NCBI GenBank assembly: GCA_921293015.1
Contig: OV121082.1
Span: 24,715,997-24,779,996 of the forward strand
From: Phorcus lineatus
Lineage: Eukaryota; Mollusca; Gastropoda; Trochida; Trochidae
DNA: 64,000 nucleotides
Direction of reading: 5' to 3'
Position 1 is the first letter of the stretch. Each line of letters opens with the position of its first letter. Positions 60,094 to 64,000 of this stretch are shown in pieces. The notes under the pieces were generated by a model. It did not search any database. It saw nothing but the letters and a program-made list of their open reading frames with translations, and was not told the DNA's origin. The position numbers were made by a program, and so were the translations under genes.

Positions 60094-61319
60094 GGCAGTG
60101 TGAAGTTGGTTACTTATTCCTTATTCCTTATTCGATATTCAACTTTTTCATTTACACAGTCTTCCGAGGGTACCAAGGAAAGTTTGTACCACCTTGTATC
60201 TATACTCAAAGGAAAGACAATTCAATTATCTATCCAATAAAATATACCACGTTTTAATACAAAGAGGCATTTGTACCGTAAAGTCACAATAAGCGTTACT
60301 GTGTACAAATGATGATAAACGACTTCTAAGAATATCATGGAATATCTGTACCACCTTGTACCTATATACTCAAATGAAAGATAATTTTATTACCTATCCA
60401 ATGAGGTATAATACGTTTTAATACATAGAGGCGGTCGTACCGCAATATCACAAAAAGCGTTACTATGTACCAATTTATTTTAGTTGTGTTATTCTTGTTC
60501 AAATACAAACTCCTTGGAGTATCAAGAAATACATGTACCACCTTGTACTTATACTGAAATGAAAGATGATTTAATTACGTATCCAATCAGGTATAATACG
60601 TTATAATACATAGAGGCGGTCGTACCGTGATATCACAAAAAGCGTAACTATGTACCAACTATTTTAGTTGTATTATTCTTGTTCGAACACAACATTTTTA
60701 GAGTACCAAGGAATATTTGTACCACCTTGTATCAAACTCAAGTGAAAGATGCTTTTGTTACCTATCTAATGAGGTATACTACGTTATAATACATAGAGGC
60801 AGTCGTACCGTAAAGTAACAATAAGCGTTGCTATTTACCAAAAATGATAAACAACAACTATTAAAGTACCAAGGAATATTTGTACCACCTTGTGCTTATA
60901 CTCAAATGAAAGATAATTTAATTACCTATCTAATGAGATATGATATGTTATGATACATAGAGGCGGTCGTAAAGTCACAATAAACGTTACTATTTACTCA
61001 AAAATGACAAACAACAACTTCTATGTCTAGATATATTGATATAATATAGTATATAATAATATTTGAATTTCTGTTGTTGGATTAAAATTTTAGCATTTTA
61101 ATGCTATGATCTTATGTAAAGATCATATACAGAACCTAGTTGATACCTATTTTTCTGTAGAGTTCCCTCATCATGCTAAGTTTTAACAAGTAATTACTTG
61201 ACATGCCAATATCGAGACATGTGATCCTGTTATGGGTCATCAGGAAAGGGTGAGACAGTGATAACGGGGTTGATTGGGACAGTTTCCCAATGGGCACATT
61301 GCATTTTGACAGCGTCTCA

Positions 61320-61635
61320 GTGCAACCAAGGTGCTCACATAGGCAAGGCCAAAGATGCACAAATAGGACCACTAGTTACATACACCCAATATGAATACAT
61401 TAAAACATCAAAGCACACAACATGGACACATGGGACAACCAAATACAAGCACCCAAGATACACACATGTCACCATCAGAAGCACCCAAGAAGCACACATA
61501 GCACCACAAGTGACAAGCATCTAAGATGCACACATGGGCCACATGTAGCAACCCGAAGCGCCCAAGATGTACACATAGGACATCCAGTTACCAGCACCCA
61601 ATAAGCACACATCGGACCATCAAAAGCACCCAACA
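61320..61635. repeat. Degenerate ~35-40-bp minisatellite, second copy
   Basis: Units of CCAAGATGCACACATAGG(AC/C) type, aligned in order with the array at 53,040-53,350. ORFs on both strands here are by-products. Confidence 0.8.
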
Positions 61636-62224
61636 ATGATAACAAATTTGCCTGGTACTTCATCAGTCGTTATTCCACTGTTTATGTCACTGTGATGATA
61701 TTTATCGGAAGTCATGTATCTTTAAACATTATCCAAAACGTTGCTTGTTAGATTAATCTGCAGATGACATTATACATACTACCGCATGTACCACATCATT
61801 GATATTTTCATAAACGTCACTTTTTGGTCTTAATTCCATATGATTCAAGATAAGTATTTTAACTTTCGACAAAGACCTGTTTTTCTGTAACTTCTTTAAT
61901 CGAACGACTGCAAAGTGTCAATGTGTCAATGTGTACATCTTGTCTGTAAGGATTAGGCGATGTACACAATGTTAGGATGATGGGTAGAGGGTCGGATTAA
62001 CAAACACGTTCTACAATGACGAACATTTGAGCAAAGGCAATATTCTGGCATACCGGCGTCATTGGGAGACAAACAAGTCAAAACATCCCAGTAACAGATC
62101 TACTTCGTCCATTCATCATATCAATATAGATCAATCGGATTTCGTCTATACGAATTGATGATATTGTCAACACATGTTCAAAGCGCTTCCTACATCATTA
62201 CCCCGAGGGAAGTGTACTTTAAAA

Positions 62225-62446
62225 GCAGCTACTTAGCGCTAAGCACGACCGTATAGGTCCGTACATCCCTCTTTTCAGGTACCCATTTTAACGGCTGGGT
62301 GGACTGAGTGCAATGTGGATGAAGAGCCCTGCCTACGGACACAACACAGTTTTGGACACAGTCACAACTTGTTGGTGTATCCAATGTGATTCGAATCCGA
62401 GTCGTCGGCGTGAGAGGCCAGCACGCTAACCACTCCACGATGTCAC
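62225..62446 (-). mobile_element. tRNA-derived SINE
   Basis: The minus strand begins GTGACATCGTGGAGTGGTTA, then an A-box-like TAGCGTGCTGG (62,418-62,428) and a B-box-like GGATTCGAATC (62,388-62,398), about 30 bp apart as in tRNA genes. The body contains CAGTCCACCCAGCCG and AAAATGGGTACCTG, typical of invertebrate tRNA-SINEs. The corresponding place in the first element (about 55,260) has no such insert, so it arrived after the two elements split. The 3' limit is approximate. Confidence 0.75.
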
Positions 62447-64000
62447 CGGGAAACGTCTCCTTTACTGAACAGGACGCTGAGGTTCTATTTTGTTCTGATA
62501 ATGCAATTGTCAGAAGAGTTTTGAAATTTAGAAGCCCCTTAGGTTCTCAGATTGCTTATATTGCAAAGACAGAATTAAATGTTGATGTTGCAGGACCTTC
62601 TTCCAGGTTTATATGTTCGTTGAATGATGAAATCGTTTTGGTTTCCTGTCTTTACATCATAGTCCGTCATCAACATAAATCGAATACATATTGAGGGTCT
62701 ATTTCTGATTCTTTAAAAATATTCCTCAAAATAGTCAATCCTTTAAAAGGTCTAGAATCACTCTTGATTGATGAGTTAATCGGATAAATATAGGTCCATT
62801 AAAATAAAAATATGATAAGATGTTCCATTCAAAGATTTGGGGAATTTTGAGGCTACATAGTTTCGTTTTCTTAATGTTGGGGGATGACTTCTTCTATGTA
62901 TTAAAACGAGACCAATATCATTATAAAGGCAGTTACACTATCGATTGTTATGGTATACTTTGAAGGTGTTATCAATATTGTTTGGTTGCCTCTGGTTGTT
63001 ATCTTAACCCAACAAACATTATGGTGACATATAAATTTTGTTTTATTTTACGGAATTACCGCCTCAGTGTAACATGATAAAACATTTATATTCGGATAGA
63101 CAAACGTAGTGTTTTTCATTTGAGTTAACATCAAGATTGTTGAAAAAGTCCTTGGTAACCTCAAAAATTGGTGTTCCAATTGTGAAAATAAAGAAACTGT
63201 ACATCCATAAAATATTCTTGTAGTTCCAGTTGGCGTATACAGCATAACCGCTTCTATTTGTAATTACGTTACATAATCAAATTGATATAGAATCAAATTA
63301 TCTTTCAAATGAGTACCAATAAATTCTTACATTGCAGTACAAATGTTACTTTTGCTCTTCAGACAATATTACTGCCGACAAAATTTTACTTTCTTTGTGT
63401 AGGTCTTTAACCTTAAACTGTATGACTGCTTCTATTGTTTTCTATGTTTATCTTTTATTCGAGTACAGTAAGCCCTGTTCTATGGACTTAACGGTACGAC
63501 CGCCTCTATGTATTATAACGTATTATACCACACCGGATAGGTAATAAAATTATCTTTCATTTATTTATAGGTACAAGGTGGTACATGTGTTTCTTGATAC
63601 TCCAAGGAGTTGGTATTCGAACAAGAATAACACAACAAAATAAGTTGGTACATAGTTACGCTTTTTGTGATATCACGGTACGACCGCCTCTATGTATATT
63701 ATAACGTATTATACATCATTGGATAGGTTATAAAATTATCTTTCATTTGAGTATAAGTACAAGGTGGTACAAATATTCCTTGATACTCTAAGAAGTTGTT
63801 GTTTATCATTTTTGGTAGATAGTAACGCTTATTGTGAATTTACGGTAAAACCGCCTTTATCTATTATAACGTATTATACCTCATTGGATAGGTAATGAAA
63901 TTATCTTTCATTTGAGTATAAGTACACGGTGGTACAGATATTCCATGATATTCATTTGTACACAGTAACGCTTATTGTGACTTTACGGTACAAACACCTC

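Larger units (their letters stand above)
60094..64000. mobile_element. Second foldback-type element, left part (runs off the right edge)
   Basis: It starts with the same GGCAGTGTGAAGTTGGTTAC end and has its own array of more diverged ~164-bp units (60,150-61,020). Segments homologous to the first element follow in the same order: 61,060-61,300 with 51,900-52,150, the minisatellite 61,320-61,635 with 53,040-53,350, 61,730-61,890 with 54,770-54,930, and 62,448-63,460 with 55,262-56,600. From about 63,470 inverted units begin, so the right end should lie outside. If it is complete, the target duplication should be CATCAAGCT (60,085-60,093). Confidence 0.8.

Overview
The window looks like AT-rich nuclear DNA of an invertebrate animal. 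A lophotrochozoan, probably a bivalve or other mollusc, is my best guess. The reasons are many small exons with GT-AG introns of 0.2-3 kb, a giant cadherin/EGF surface-protein gene, Penelope-like and non-LTR retroelement scraps, a tRNA-derived SINE, and DNA transposons whose ends carry satellite-like arrays. The species is inference; gene and repeat structure are read from the sequence.

Positions about 40,300 down to 394 (minus strand) hold the 5' part of one gene, which runs off the left edge. I resolved 48 coding exons totalling 4,596 bp, or 1,532 residues, in one continuous frame with consistent intron phases. In order they encode a signal peptide, a degenerate cadherin-like N-terminal module, nine EGF domains, two cadherin cassettes, two more EGF domains, two more cassettes and the start of a fifth. 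Each cassette is the same set of seven exons (a to g, phases 1-1, 1-0, 0-0, 0-0, 0-0, 0-0, 0-1). It encodes two cadherin repeats, a degenerate one (a-c) followed by a canonical one with DxNDN and DxDAGxNG motifs (d-g). EGF exons and whole cassettes are both phase 1 in and 1 out, so they can be duplicated, lost or shuffled without breaking the frame. The sequence shows this happening: a block of three EGF exons is duplicated, and several of the exons are decaying.

The introns carry young structure: a 40-bp minisatellite abutting a 5' splice site, a triplet repeat abutting a 3' splice site, a 57-bp repeat in five copies, a 440-bp inverted-repeat element with a truncated second copy, a Penelope-like fossil, a nest of palindromes (19.1-21.0 kb), a LINE/Penelope-like scrap (34.1-34.4 kb), and a 613-bp inverted-repeat transposon with an 8-bp target duplication.

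Upstream of the gene lie an inverted repeat with two CCAAT boxes (40.26-40.66 kb, possible promoter) and a 60/61-bp tandem array (41.08-42.93 kb). The array unit resembles the putative noncoding first exon and its splice donor. From 43.1 to 49.4 kb I see no gene.

Positions 49,459-58,534 are a 9,076-bp foldback-type DNA transposon. It has a perfect 9-bp target duplication, and its long inverted termini are built from ~164-bp tandem units arranged as trimers. It encodes no transposase of its own but contains a broken pogo/Tigger-type transposase fragment. A related element starts at 60,094 and leaves the window at the right edge; it shares interior segments with the first and has received a SINE.
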